From Hylemonella sp. UBA2468 (GTDB lineage: Bacteria; Pseudomonadota; Gammaproteobacteria; Burkholderiales; Burkholderiaceae_C): a stretch of DNA of 7,661 nucleotides. Positions 1-5,938 of this stretch are shown one piece after another. The DNA is taken from positions 2,184 through 9,844 of the forward strand of contig DDPM01000099.1 of the NCBI GenBank assembly GCA_002342165.1, written 5' to 3'. Numbering within the stretch: position 1 is the first letter of the stretch; every line of letters starts with the position of its first letter. The notes below the pieces were generated by a model, which was not told the DNA's origin, made no database searches, and worked only from the letters and a program-made list of their open reading frames with translations. Both the position numbers and the translations under genes were made by a program.

Positions 1-531
1 TATCCTGGCGGAGCGGCCTTGTCCAAGCTGGCAGAGAAGGGCGACCCAAAAGCTTTCAAGCTCCCTCGCCCTTTGTTGCACAGCAGGGACCTGGACTTTT
101 CTTTTGCCGGCCTAAAAACAGCAGTGTTGACCCAGGTTCAAAAAGCCGGAAATGAACAGTCCATGTCCAATGACGCTGAACAAGAGAGTTTTCGTTGTAA
201 CTTGGCGGCTTCCACACAGGCAGCCATTGTGGAGGTGTTGATCAAAAAATCGCTCTTAGCACTGGAGCAAACGGGCCTCAAGCGTTTAGTGGTGGCTGGA
301 GGCGTGGGGGCCAACCGCGTTTTGCGTGAGCAGCTTCAACACAACTGCGCCGCCCGTGGCATTCGGGTGCATTACCCGGAGTTGCATTTGTGTACAGATA
401 ACGGCGCCATGATTGCCCTTGCGGCGGCTATGCGGATTGAAGCGGGCGTGGAGTCGCCCCAAGTCGACTACAACTTTGAAGTCAAACCCCGCTGGCCCTT
501 GCAGACATTGTCAAAAGAAGCATTCAATTAA
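1..531 (+). CDS. tsaD: tRNA N6-threonylcarbamoyladenosine synthase subunit TsaD, 3' part (5' end outside window)
   Basis: TsaD (Kae1/Qri7 family) transfers the threonylcarbamoyl group from TC-AMP to A37 of ANN-decoding tRNAs, working in the cytosol with TsaB and TsaE. The window opens inside the gene: reading from base 1 gives [14 protein letters not shown], the familiar G-YPGG-P-ALAKLAE stretch, so the reading frame is open to the left edge and the TTG at base 19 is not a start. The 176 visible codons are about half of a typical protein of roughly 340 residues. Family motifs visible are [11 protein letters not shown] (about bases 91-126), the nucleotide-binding [16 protein letters not shown] (about 289-336) and CTDNGAMIA, whose aspartate (codon 397-399) matches a metal ligand in E. 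coli TsaD. The C-terminus VKPRWPL followed by a short tail is typical of betaproteobacterial TsaD. No frameshift is seen. The next gene, rpsO, lies 216 bases downstream, so the two are probably not tightly coupled. Confidence 0.96.
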   Translation, partial: YPGGAALSKLAEKGDPKAFKLPRPLLHSRDLDFSFAGLKTAVLTQVQKAGNEQSMSNDAEQESFRCNLAASTQAAIVEVLIKKSLLALEQTGLKRLVVAGGVGANRVLREQLQHNCAARGIRVHYPELHLCTDNGAMIALAAAMRIEAGVESPQVDYNFEVKPRWPLQTLSKEAFN

Positions 532-558
532 GTGGATTGCTCAATCGAAGTCGCTTGT

Positions 559-580
559 ACGGCACATCAACGGCACGTCA
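559..580 (+). repeat. Tandem imperfect 11-bp direct repeat upstream of rpsO
   Basis: ACGGCACATCA (559-569) is followed immediately by ACGGCACGTCA (570-580), differing at one base. The core GCACGTCA recurs at 654-661. The copies flank the putative rpsO promoter box at 612-617. No known binding motif is recognised, and function is unknown; chance is possible at this size. Confidence 0.35.
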
Positions 581-611
581 TGGTCGATCAATCTTCAATT
601 TACTTGTGAGC

Positions 612-617
612 TACAAT
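612..617 (+). promoter_or_regulatory. Candidate -10 box of an rpsO promoter
   Basis: TACAAT differs from the sigma-70 consensus TATAAT at one base and lies 130 bases before the rpsO start, in the only long gap before that gene. No good -35 hexamer is found at 16-18 bases upstream, where the sequence reads about CAATCT. Transcription from here would give a leader of about 125 nt, long enough for the structures noted at 629-648 and 668-699. A weak prediction based on one hexamer. Confidence 0.3.
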
Positions 618-628
618 CAACGGTTCTG

Positions 629-648
629 ACAAAAATACAAATTTTTGT
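629..648 (+). repeat. Perfect AT-rich inverted repeat in rpsO leader
   Basis: ACAAAAAT (629-636) and ATTTTTGT (641-648) are perfect reverse complements separated by the four bases ACAA. The stem has only one G-C pair and is not followed by a T-run, so it is a poor transcription terminator for tsaD. It could be a protein-binding site or a weak hairpin in the rpsO leader. Confidence 0.4.
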
Positions 649-667
649 AGAAAGCACGTCAGTTGCA

Positions 668-699
668 GTTCCAGCGGCTGTCGCAAGTTCAACCGGAAC
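668..699 (+). promoter_or_regulatory. Possible structured rpsO leader (nested stems)
   Basis: GTTCC (668-672) can pair with GGAAC (695-699), enclosing a small stem GCG (674-676)/CGC (682-684). An alternative stem GTTC (687-690)/GAAC (696-699) would compete with it. S15 represses its own translation through a leader fold in E. coli, and S15-responsive leaders of different shape are known in other bacteria. That this element does the same is inference; the stems are short and were found by eye. Confidence 0.25.
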
Positions 700-747
700 C
701 TTCTACCCCTTCAATTCAGCGGGCTTGGTTTCATTTAAGGAAAACAC

Positions 748-1014
748 ATGATTGCATCCAGTATCAAGGCTGAAGTGATTCAGGCCAACGCCCGTCAGGC
801 CGGTGACACCGGTAGTCCCGAAGTTCAAGTAGCTTTGTTGACGGCACGTATCAACGAGTTGACTCCCCATTTCAAAACTCACGCCAAAGACCATCACGGT
901 CGTCGCGGCTTGTTGCGTATGGTGAGCCGTCGTCGCAAGTTGTTGGACTATTTGAAAGACCGCGATGCCGACCGTTACACGGCCTTGATTGCCAAGTTGG
1001 GTCTGCGCAAGTAA
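748..1014 (+). CDS. rpsO: 30S ribosomal protein S15
   Basis: S15 is a primary-binding protein of the small ribosomal subunit. It binds the three-way junction of 16S rRNA helices 20-22 and helps form a bridge to the large subunit. The 88-residue product matches the usual 88-89 residues. It shows the family signature throughout: the early [30 protein letters not shown] segment, then [19 protein letters not shown], which holds the conserved H-D-H and basic RNA-binding residues, and the ending [11 protein letters not shown]. The ATG at 748 is preceded by a Shine-Dalgarno TAAGGA (736-741) at a normal distance, so the start is secure. The gene is followed by an intrinsic terminator and then by pnp, the arrangement also found in E. 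coli, where rpsO and pnp are partly cotranscribed. Confidence 0.98.
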   Translation: MIASSIKAEVIQANARQAGDTGSPEVQVALLTARINELTPHFKTHAKDHHGRRGLLRMVSRRRKLLDYLKDRDADRYTALIAKLGLRK

Positions 1015-1037
1015 TTTTTGCCACACCATGAACTTTC

Positions 1038-1079
1038 AAGCGTCTGAGTTGGCAAGCTGGCTCAGGCGCTTTGTTGTTT
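1038..1079 (+). terminator. Intrinsic terminator/attenuator after rpsO
   Basis: An 11-bp stem forms between 1038-1048 (AAGCGTCTGAG) and 1061-1071 (CTCAGGCGCTT), with one G-U pair (1043/1066) and a 12-base loop. It is followed by the T-rich TGTTGTTT (1072-1079). It begins 24 bases after the rpsO stop. In E. coli a terminator at this position lets part of the transcripts continue into pnp, and partial readthrough is plausible here since the T-run is interrupted by two G residues. Confidence 0.75.
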
Positions 1080-1120
1080 AAATGGTGGGCAAGTCGGAGA
1101 GGCGAAAACAGAGCGAAGCT

Positions 1121-1176
1121 GTGTCATTCCAAAGTGGTTCTGCAATATCTTTGTAGGAATACCTCTGGAATGGCAT
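1121..1176 (+). promoter_or_regulatory. Long imperfect hairpin in pnp leader, candidate RNase III/PNPase autoregulatory element
   Basis: The outer stem pairs 1121-1131 (GTGTCATTCCA) with 1166-1176 (TGGAATGGCAT), 11 bp with two G-U pairs. After an internal loop GGT (1136-1138) can pair with ACC (1161-1163). A 6-bp inner stem 1140-1145/1151-1156 (CTGCAA/TTGTAG, one G-U) closes a five-base loop. The element ends 72 bases before the pnp start. In E. coli, RNase III cuts a long leader stem of pnp mRNA and PNPase then removes the small duplex and destabilises its own message. The position and double-helical length fit such a role; this is inference. Confidence 0.5.
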
Positions 1177-1236
1177 CGTGTTCTGAGTCGTTTGCTCCGG
1201 GCTTTGGGAGGTGGCCTGCACCGCCCTTGATTGTTC

Positions 1237-1241
1237 AGGAG
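1237..1241 (+). promoter_or_regulatory. Ribosome binding site that fixes the pnp start
   Basis: AGGAG (1237-1241) lies 7 bases before the ATG at 1249 but 13 bases before the in-frame ATG at 1255. It also lies inside the longer frame that would begin at TTG 1231. The spacing selects 1249 as the start. Confidence 0.85.
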
Positions 1242-1248
1242 TATACAA

Positions 1249-3372
1249 ATGACGATGTTTAATAAAGTCACCAAAACTTTCCAGTGGGGCCAACACTCGG
1301 TCACTATGGAAACCGGCGAAATCGCTCGCCAATCAACCGGCGCTGTGTTGCTGGATATGGAAGGCACCGTGGTGCTGGCCACAGTGGTGGCATCCAAGTC
1401 GGCCAAGCCCGGTCAAGACTTTTTCCCTTTGACGGTGGATTACATTGAAAAAACCTACGCTGCGGGCAAGATCCCCGGCAGCTTTTTCAAGCGAGAAGCC
1501 AAACCCAGCGAGCTGGAAACCCTGACCAGCCGATTAATAGATCGTCCCATTCGCCCTCTGTTTCCCGAAGGGTTCTTGAACGAAGTGCATGTGGTTATTC
1601 ACACACTGTCGCTCAACCCCGAAGTGGATGCTGACATTGCCGCCATGATTGCCGTGTCTGCCGCTTTGGGCGTCTCGGGAATTCCATTCAGTGGCCCTCT
1701 GGGTGCGGCTCGCGTGGGTTATGTCAATGGTGAATATGTGCTCAACCCTGGCCAAACCCAACGCAAAGACAGCCTCTTGGATTTGGTGGTGGCGGGTACT
1801 GAAGCCGCGGTACTGATGGTGGAGTCTGAAGCGCAGCAACTGTCAGAAGAAGTAATGTTGGGTGCTGTGGTTTTTGGACACGAGCAAGGTAAAGTGGCTA
1901 TTAATGCCATTCACGACCTGATTCGTGATGGCGGCAAAACCGCTTGGGACTGGCAGCCTGCTTCACGCGACAGCGACCTAGACGCCAAAGTCTTGGCTTT
2001 AGCCGATGACAAGCTGCGTGCGGCATACCAAATTCGCAACAAACAAGCCCGTACACAAGCTTGCCGTGAAGCATACGCCGCCATCAAAGCTGGTTTGGTC
2101 GAGCAAGGTGTTGAGGTGGAGGGCTCTAAGGTCGAAGGTTTGCTGTTTGAAATCGAAGCCCGCATCGTGCGCAGCCAAATTTTGTCGGGCGAGCCCCGCA
2201 TTGACGGCCGAGACACCCGTACCGTTCGCCCCATCGAGATCCGTCACGGTGTGTTGCCTCGTACCCACGGCTCAGCTTTGTTCACACGCGGTGAAACCCA
2301 AGCTTTGGTGGTGACCACTTTAGGTACCGAGCGCGATGCGCAACGCATTGACGCCTTGGCTGGCGAGTTTGAAGACCGCTTCATGTTCCACTACAACATG
2401 CCGCCCTTTGCCACCGGCGAGGTAGGCCGTATGGGTTCGACCAAGCGCCGCGAAATCGGCCATGGCCGATTGGCCAAGCGTGCTTTGGTGGCTTGTTTGC
2501 CTACCAAGGAAGAATTCCCTTACACCCTGCGTGTAGTGTCTGAAATCACCGAGTCCAATGGCTCTTCTTCCATGGCTTCTGTGTGCGGCGGCTGCTTGTC
2601 TCTCATGGATGCGGGTGTGCCCATGAAAGCGCACGTGGCTGGCATTGCCATGGGTTTGATCAAAGAAGGCAACCGCTTTGCGGTGTTGACCGATATTTTG
2701 GGTGACGAAGATCACCTGGGCGATATGGACTTCAAGGTAGCCGGTACCACCAACGGCATTACTGCCTTGCAAATGGACATCAAAATCCAAGGCATTACCA
2801 AGGAGATCATGCAAGTGGCGCTGGCTCAGGCCAAGGAAGCCCGCATGCATATCTTGGGTAAGATGCAAGAAGCCATGGGCCAAGCCAATACCCAGGTGAG
2901 CAACTTTGCACCCCGCCTGTACACCATGAAGATCCATCCGGACAAGATCCGCGACGTGATCGGCAAAGGTGGCGCAGTGATTCGTGCTTTGACCGAAGAA
3001 ACCGGTACCCAAATTGACATTTCTGAAGACGGCACCATCACCATTGCCTCCACAGACGGAGGCAAGGCAGACGAAGCCAAGCGCCGTATTGAAGAAATCA
3101 CTGCTGAAGTGGAAATTGGCAAGGTGTATGAAGGTCCCATCACGAAAATTCTGGACTTTGGAGCCTTGGTTAATTTGTTGCCGGGCAAAGACGGCTTGCT
3201 GCACATCAGCCAAATTGCACACGAACGTGTGGAAAAAGTCACCGACTACTTGTCTGAAGGTCAGATCGTCAAGGTCAAGGTTTTGGAAACCGACGAAAAA
3301 GGGCGCATTAAGTTGTCTATGAAGGCCTTGATTGAGCGCCCCCAACCCCAAGAGGGTGCAGAGCAGGGGTGA
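1249..3372 (+). CDS. pnp: Polyribonucleotide nucleotidyltransferase (PNPase)
   Basis: PNPase is a trimeric 3'-5' exoribonuclease that uses phosphate to release nucleoside diphosphates. It works in mRNA decay, alone or in the degradosome, and can add 3' tails in reverse. The 707-residue product has the full architecture: first RNase PH-like domain (about 5-225) with the RNA-contacting [10 protein letters not shown] loop at 79-88, an all-helical linker (about 240-320), and the second, catalytic RNase PH domain (about 325-545). That domain holds [14 protein letters not shown] (serines 439-441, phosphate site) and [12 protein letters not shown] with D486 and D492, the catalytic aspartates at the same numbers as in E. 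coli. A KH domain follows with GKGG at 572-575, then an S1 domain from about 623. The start at 1249 follows AGGAG; an in-frame ATG at 1255 is less well spaced. K81 replaces the arginine common at this loop, a conservative change. The gene is intact. Confidence 0.98.
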   Translation: MTMFNKVTKTFQWGQHSVTMETGEIARQSTGAVLLDMEGTVVLATVVASKSAKPGQDFFPLTVDYIEKTYAAGKIPGSFFKREAKPSELETLTSRLIDRPIRPLFPEGFLNEVHVVIHTLSLNPEVDADIAAMIAVSAALGVSGIPFSGPLGAARVGYVNGEYVLNPGQTQRKDSLLDLVVAGTEAAVLMVESEAQQLSEEVMLGAVVFGHEQGKVAINAIHDLIRDGGKTAWDWQPASRDSDLDAKVLALADDKLRAAYQIRNKQARTQACREAYAAIKAGLVEQGVEVEGSKVEGLLFEIEARIVRSQILSGEPRIDGRDTRTVRPIEIRHGVLPRTHGSALFTRGETQALVVTTLGTERDAQRIDALAGEFEDRFMFHYNMPPFATGEVGRMGSTKRREIGHGRLAKRALVACLPTKEEFPYTLRVVSEITESNGSSSMASVCGGCLSLMDAGVPMKAHVAGIAMGLIKEGNRFAVLTDILGDEDHLGDMDFKVAGTTNGITALQMDIKIQGITKEIMQVALAQAKEARMHILGKMQEAMGQANTQVSNFAPRLYTMKIHPDKIRDVIGKGGAVIRALTEETGTQIDISEDGTITIASTDGGKADEAKRRIEEITAEVEIGKVYEGPITKILDFGALVNLLPGKDGLLHISQIAHERVEKVTDYLSEGQIVKVKVLETDEKGRIKLSMKALIERPQPQEGAEQG

Positions 3373-3414
3373 TGGTCCTGATGCCAATTTGGTGACGTCT
3401 TCATGGCTCTATAA
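3372..3414 (+). other. Chain of two minicistrons bridging pnp and the next gene
   Basis: The pnp stop codon overlaps an ATG (TGATG, 3370-3374) that opens a 7-codon frame, MVLMPIW, ending at TGA 3393-3395. A second ATG at 3403 gives MAL and stops at TAA 3412-3414, two bases before the ATG at 3417. No Shine-Dalgarno sequence precedes 3417. The arrangement could hand ribosomes on by reinitiation, but such short frames also arise by chance. Confidence 0.3.
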
Positions 3415-3416
3415 AA

Positions 3417-4427
3417 ATGAAAGCTGTAGAAATTTCCTCGTTTGGAGGTCCGGAGGTATTGCGACTGGTGGATCGACCTGATCCCCTGCCGCAAGCTGGT
3501 GAGTTGCTGATTCAGGTGGCCGCCAGCGGCGTGAACCGCCCCGACGTGGTACAGCGTACCGGTCATTACCCCGTGCCTCAGGGTGCTTCAGACATTCCAG
3601 GCCTTGAAGTTGCCGGTGTGGTGGTGGGTGGAGATTCGGCAGAACTGGCCCAAGCCGGGCTGAAGTTGGGTGACCGGGTATGCGCCCTGGTGGCTGGAGG
3701 CGGCTATGCACAGCTCTGCACTGCGCCTATTGCCCAATGCTTGCCTTACCCGCAAGGCTTGAGTGATGTGGAGGCGGCTTCTCTCCCTGAAACTTTTTTT
3801 ACGGTATGGAGCAATGTGTTCGACCGCGCCGCCCTTCAAGCTGGTGAAGCCTTGTTGATTCAAGGGGGCTCCAGTGGTATTGGTGTTACCGCCATTCAAC
3901 TGGCCAAGGCGCGCGGCGCACGGGTGCTGGTCACGGCAGGCAGCGACGCAAAATGCGAAGCCTGCCTTAAATTGGGTGCAGATCACGCCATCAACTACAA
4001 ATCGAAAGATTTCAAAGAAGAAGTCAAACGCCTGACTGATGGGGCTGGCGTGAACGTGATTTTGGATATGGTGGCTGGCGGCTATGTGGCCCGTGAGGTG
4101 GAGTGCTTGGCCGAAGATGGTCGACTCGTCATCATTGCCGTACAAGGCGGCACCAAGGCCGAATTCAATGCGGCTTTGGTGTTGCGCAAGCGACTGACCA
4201 TCACCGGTTCTACTTTGCGTCCGCGACCCATTGCGTTCAAGCAACGTATTGCCCAAGCTTGTCTGGAACAGGTTTGGCCCTTGTTGGCCAACCGAACCAT
4301 CAAGCCGGTGATCCACACCACCTTTGCTGCCCAGGATGCGCAAGACCCCACAGGCAGCGGAGCCGCAAAAGCCCACAGTCTTATGGAGTCCAATCAACAC
4401 ATTGGCAAAATTGTTTTGACTTGGTAA
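3417..4427 (+). CDS. NAD(P)H quinone oxidoreductase, PIG3/zeta-crystallin type (zinc-free MDR family)
   Basis: This is a 336-residue medium-chain dehydrogenase/reductase of the quinone reductase branch most like PIG3, which reduces quinones and similar electrophiles with NADPH in the cytosol. It starts MKAVEISSFGGPEVLRLVDRP, the normal family N-terminus. An N-terminal GroES-like substrate domain includes SGVNRPDVVQRTGHYP and IPGLEVAGVV; PETFFTVWSNVF follows. The Rossmann domain has GGSSGIG at 150-156, then AGSDAKCEACLKLGADHAINY, and the chain ends in HIGKIVLTW. No structural or catalytic zinc ligand set is apparent. A short extra stretch near residues 305-313 (QDPTGSG) lies where relatives are usually shorter. 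The start lacks a clear ribosome binding site, but the family N-terminus supports ATG 3417. The gene sits 44 bases after pnp and 14 before tpiA, so it is probably in one operon with tpiA. The natural substrate cannot be told from sequence. Confidence 0.92.
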   Translation: MKAVEISSFGGPEVLRLVDRPDPLPQAGELLIQVAASGVNRPDVVQRTGHYPVPQGASDIPGLEVAGVVVGGDSAELAQAGLKLGDRVCALVAGGGYAQLCTAPIAQCLPYPQGLSDVEAASLPETFFTVWSNVFDRAALQAGEALLIQGGSSGIGVTAIQLAKARGARVLVTAGSDAKCEACLKLGADHAINYKSKDFKEEVKRLTDGAGVNVILDMVAGGYVAREVECLAEDGRLVIIAVQGGTKAEFNAALVLRKRLTITGSTLRPRPIAFKQRIAQACLEQVWPLLANRTIKPVIHTTFAAQDAQDPTGSGAAKAHSLMESNQHIGKIVLTW

Positions 4428-4441
4428 ATGGCGTGCTCACT

Positions 4442-5224
4442 ATGAACCAGTCCAATCCGCACAAGCTCATCGTGGGCAACTGGAAAATGAACGGCAGCCT
4501 CGCTGGCAATGCGGCGCTGATTCAAGACCTGTTGATAGGTTGGCCTAAGTCTCAAGCCTCTGGTCGAGTTCAGGCTGCGGTGTGTGTGCCCTCTGTTTAT
4601 TTGACACCATGCTCTGGGCTCTTGCACCATTCGGCTGTGGATTTGGGTGCGCAAGATGTATCCGCGCATGAGGCAGGTGCCTACACTGGTGAAGTGTCGG
4701 CCGCTATGTTGCGAGATGTTGGGGTACGGTACGTCATCGTAGGTCATTCGGAGCGCCGCCAATACCATGCTGAAACCGATCAATTGGTGGCTCAAAAGGC
4801 TCAAAAGGCTCTGGCAGTTGGCATCACACCTGTCGTGTGCGTAGGCGAGACTTTGTTGGAGCGTCAAGCTGGGCAAACAGCAGATGTGGTCAAGCGGCAG
4901 CTGGCTGCAGTAATTCAGCTCAACGGTCATTGCGTGAGCGAAATTGTGGTGGCCTATGAGCCTGTGTGGGCAATTGGCACGGGTCAAACCGCTACGGCTG
5001 AGCAGGCCCAAGAGGTGCATGACTTGTTGCGCGCTCAACTGAAGGCGGCGGTATCCATGCATGAGCGCATTTGTATTTTGTATGGTGGCAGCATGAACGC
5101 TGGCAACGCCAAATCGTTGTTATCCACCCCGGGAATTGATGGCGGGTTGATTGGCGGAGCTTCCCTCAAGGCGACTGATTTTCTGTCCATCTTGGCTGAT
5201 GCAGAAGCTGTCAGCAAGGTTTAA
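4442..5224 (+). CDS. tpiA: Triosephosphate isomerase
   Basis: TpiA interconverts dihydroxyacetone phosphate and glyceraldehyde 3-phosphate in glycolysis and gluconeogenesis; it is a cytosolic homodimeric TIM barrel. The 260-residue product carries all catalytic elements: NWKMNG with N13 and K15, VGHSERR with the electrophilic H102, and AYEPVWAIGTG (171-181) with the catalytic base E173 and the flexible phosphate-gripping loop. The phosphate-binding YGGSMNAGNA and DGGLIGGASLK segments lie near the C-terminus. ATG 4442 gives MNQSNPHKLIVGNWKMNG, a few residues longer at the front than the E. coli enzyme. The open frame continues far upstream inside the preceding gene, but in the wrong frame for any known domain. 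There is no strong Shine-Dalgarno sequence; the start lies 14 bases after the preceding stop, so translational coupling is likely. secG follows after 20 bases. Confidence 0.97.
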   Translation: MNQSNPHKLIVGNWKMNGSLAGNAALIQDLLIGWPKSQASGRVQAAVCVPSVYLTPCSGLLHHSAVDLGAQDVSAHEAGAYTGEVSAAMLRDVGVRYVIVGHSERRQYHAETDQLVAQKAQKALAVGITPVVCVGETLLERQAGQTADVVKRQLAAVIQLNGHCVSEIVVAYEPVWAIGTGQTATAEQAQEVHDLLRAQLKAAVSMHERICILYGGSMNAGNAKSLLSTPGIDGGLIGGASLKATDFLSILADAEAVSKV

Positions 5225-5244
5225 ATTGTTTTAGGAGAGATGAA

Positions 5245-5661
5245 ATGAGTGTGGTGGTCACAATTTTGTTGGTGGTACAGGTGCTGTCTGCACTTGCCAT
5301 GATTGGGTTGATTTTGATACAGCAAGGCAAGGGTGCTGATATGGGGGCTGCGTTTGGTAGCGGGTCTTCGGGCAGCCTGTTTGGTGCATCTGGTAGCGCT
5401 AATTTTTTATCGCGCACCACAGGAGCTTTGGCTGCGGTGTTTTTTGTGTCCACTTTGCTTTTGGCTTATTTTGGTAATGTGCGTCCTACGGGCGGCACCA
5501 GCGTGTTGGAAGGTGCTGTGGTCAACACGCCCGTGCCTGCTGCGGCGCAGCAAATTCCGGGCAACCAGCCTGTGGTTGGGGGATCAGACAACTCCATTCC
5601 GGCGTCTGCCGGCAGCGTACCTGCCAGCTCAGGAGCTGCCAGTCAAATACCAACTAAATAA
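5245..5661 (+). CDS. secG: Protein-export membrane protein SecG
   Basis: SecG is the small auxiliary subunit of the SecYEG translocon in the inner membrane and assists SecA-driven export. The 138-residue product has two membrane segments, about residues 2-25 and 60-76. They are joined by the conserved cytoplasmic loop QQGKGADMGAAFGSGSSGSLFG, which is diagnostic for the family. The part after residue 80 is a low-complexity tail rich in Ala, Pro, Ser and Gly; such tails vary in length and are seen in other Burkholderiales SecG proteins. ATG 5245 is preceded by AGGAG (5233-5237) with 7 bases between, the best ribosome binding site in this part of the window. It lies 20 bases after tpiA, probably in the same transcript. 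In E. coli secG also stands directly before the tRNA-Leu(GAG) gene, as it does here. Confidence 0.96.
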   Translation: MSVVVTILLVVQVLSALAMIGLILIQQGKGADMGAAFGSGSSGSLFGASGSANFLSRTTGALAAVFFVSTLLLAYFGNVRPTGGTSVLEGAVVNTPVPAAAQQIPGNQPVVGGSDNSIPASAGSVPASSGAASQIPTK

Positions 5662-5673
5662 CAAGTTCATCCA

Positions 5674-5689
5674 CAAAGCAAAGGCTTTG
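5674..5689 (+). repeat. Small hairpin after secG
   Basis: CAAAGC (5674-5679) and GCTTTG (5684-5689) form a perfect 6-bp stem with a four-base AAAG loop, 12 bases after the secG stop. What follows (ATAAAC) is not a T-run, so it is at best a weak terminator or an mRNA 3'-end stabiliser for the tpiA-secG message. Confidence 0.4.
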
Positions 5690-5729
5690 ATAAACAGCAC
5701 CACATAAAGGATCGTCCAAGACCGACATA

Positions 5730-5742
5730 TTTACAATGTAAA
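5730..5742 (+). promoter_or_regulatory. Candidate tRNA-Leu promoter -10 box within a palindrome
   Basis: TACAAT at 5732-5737 is one base from the sigma-70 -10 consensus and lies about 60 bases before the mature tRNA. It is embedded in the perfect inverted repeat TTTACA-A-TGTAAA (5730-5742). No convincing -35 box is found at standard spacing. The palindrome might be an operator, but no regulator is recognised. Confidence 0.35.
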
Positions 5743-5793
5743 CTCGTAGGCTGCCCAATTCGCAAAATCCTCTTGGCATGCGGGCGACGAGTT
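5741..5793 (+). repeat. Inverted repeat in the 5' leader of tRNA-Leu
   Basis: AACTCGT (5741-5747) is the exact reverse complement of ACGAGTT (5787-5793). Inside it GCCC (5753-5756) can pair with GGGC (5782-5785). The fold would end three bases before the first base of the mature tRNA, just at the RNase P cleavage side. It may shape 5' processing of the precursor, or be incidental. Confidence 0.35.
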
Positions 5794-5796
5794 GAA

Positions 5797-5881
5797 GCCG
5801 TCGTGGTGAAATTGGTAGACACGCTATCTTGAGGGGGTAGTGGCGAAAGCTGTGCGAGTTCGAGTCTCGCCGACGGCACCA
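5797..5881 (+). tRNA. tRNA-Leu, anticodon GAG (reads CUC/CUU)
   Basis: A complete 85-base class II tRNA with encoded CCA. The acceptor stem GCCGTCG (5797-5803) pairs perfectly with CGACGGC (5871-5877); discriminator A is at 5878 and CCA at 5879-5881. The D loop carries the typical leucine sequence AAATTGGTAGACAC. The anticodon stem CTATC/GGTAG (one G-U) holds the loop TTGAGGG with anticodon GAG at 5831-5833. The variable region 5841-5853 folds as a short arm around a GAAA loop, as expected for leucine tRNAs. The T stem GCGAG/CTCGC encloses TTCGAGT. It corresponds to E. coli leuU, which also follows secG. Confidence 0.97.
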
Positions 5882-5888
5882 TCAGCAG

Positions 5889-5913
5889 GTTGATGTGCAG
5901 AAATGCCCTCAAC
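5889..5913 (+). repeat. Hairpin between tRNA-Leu and the terminator
   Basis: GTTGA (5889-5893) pairs with TCAAC (5909-5913), enclosing GCA-GAAA-TGC (5897-5906), a small stem with a GNRA-type loop. It begins 8 bases after the tRNA CCA and shares one base (5913) with the terminator stem that follows. It could form part of the 3' trailer processing signal or stack on the terminator. Confidence 0.4.
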
Positions 5914-5935
5914 TAGGTGAAACCTAGATTTTTTT
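5913..5935 (+). terminator. Intrinsic terminator directly before nuoA
   Basis: CTAGGT (5913-5918) and ACCTAG (5922-5927) form a perfect 6-bp stem with a three-base GAA loop, followed by A and seven T residues (5929-5935). Hairpin plus T-run is the standard layout of a Rho-independent terminator and would end the tRNA-Leu transcript. The stem is short with only three G-C pairs, so termination may be partial. The T-run stops three bases before the nuoA ATG at 5939. Confidence 0.7.
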
Positions 5936-5938
5936 GAG

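Noticed and set aside
535..546. GATTG-CT-CAATC as a tsaD terminator
   Set aside because: A two-base loop is too small for a stable hairpin, and there is no following T-run.
1231..1248. TTG 1231 as an upstream start for pnp, adding six residues
   Set aside because: The AGGAG site lies inside this extension and is properly spaced for ATG 1249; the added residues are not part of the family N-terminus.
2320..3387. Minus-strand frame of 355 codons opposite pnp
   Set aside because: It lies entirely opposite conserved PNPase catalytic, KH and S1 coding sequence, has no recognisable domain, and is His/Gly/Gln-rich as expected for a codon-bias shadow.
3410..3415. TATAAA as a -10 box for the quinone oxidoreductase
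   Set aside because: Transcription would start about base 3422, after the ATG at 3417, and the only TTG-type -35 (TTGGTG, 3389-3394) is 15 bases away, too close.
4103..4441. Upstream extension of tpiA to 373 codons
   Set aside because: The extension overlaps the conserved C-terminal coding part of the quinone oxidoreductase in another frame, and TpiA homology begins just after ATG 4442.
4789..4811. Perfect 9-bp tandem repeat GGCTCAAAA in tpiA (AQKAQKA)
   Set aside because: The stretch between GHSERR and the CVGE motif has the same length as in E. coli TpiA, so it is not an insertion; the helix simply repeats Ala-Gln-Lys.
5667..5912. Minus-strand frame of 81 codons containing SARLELAQLSPLPPQDSVSTNFTTTA
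   Set aside because: This is the antisense translation of the tRNA-Leu gene, a known source of falsely annotated small proteins.
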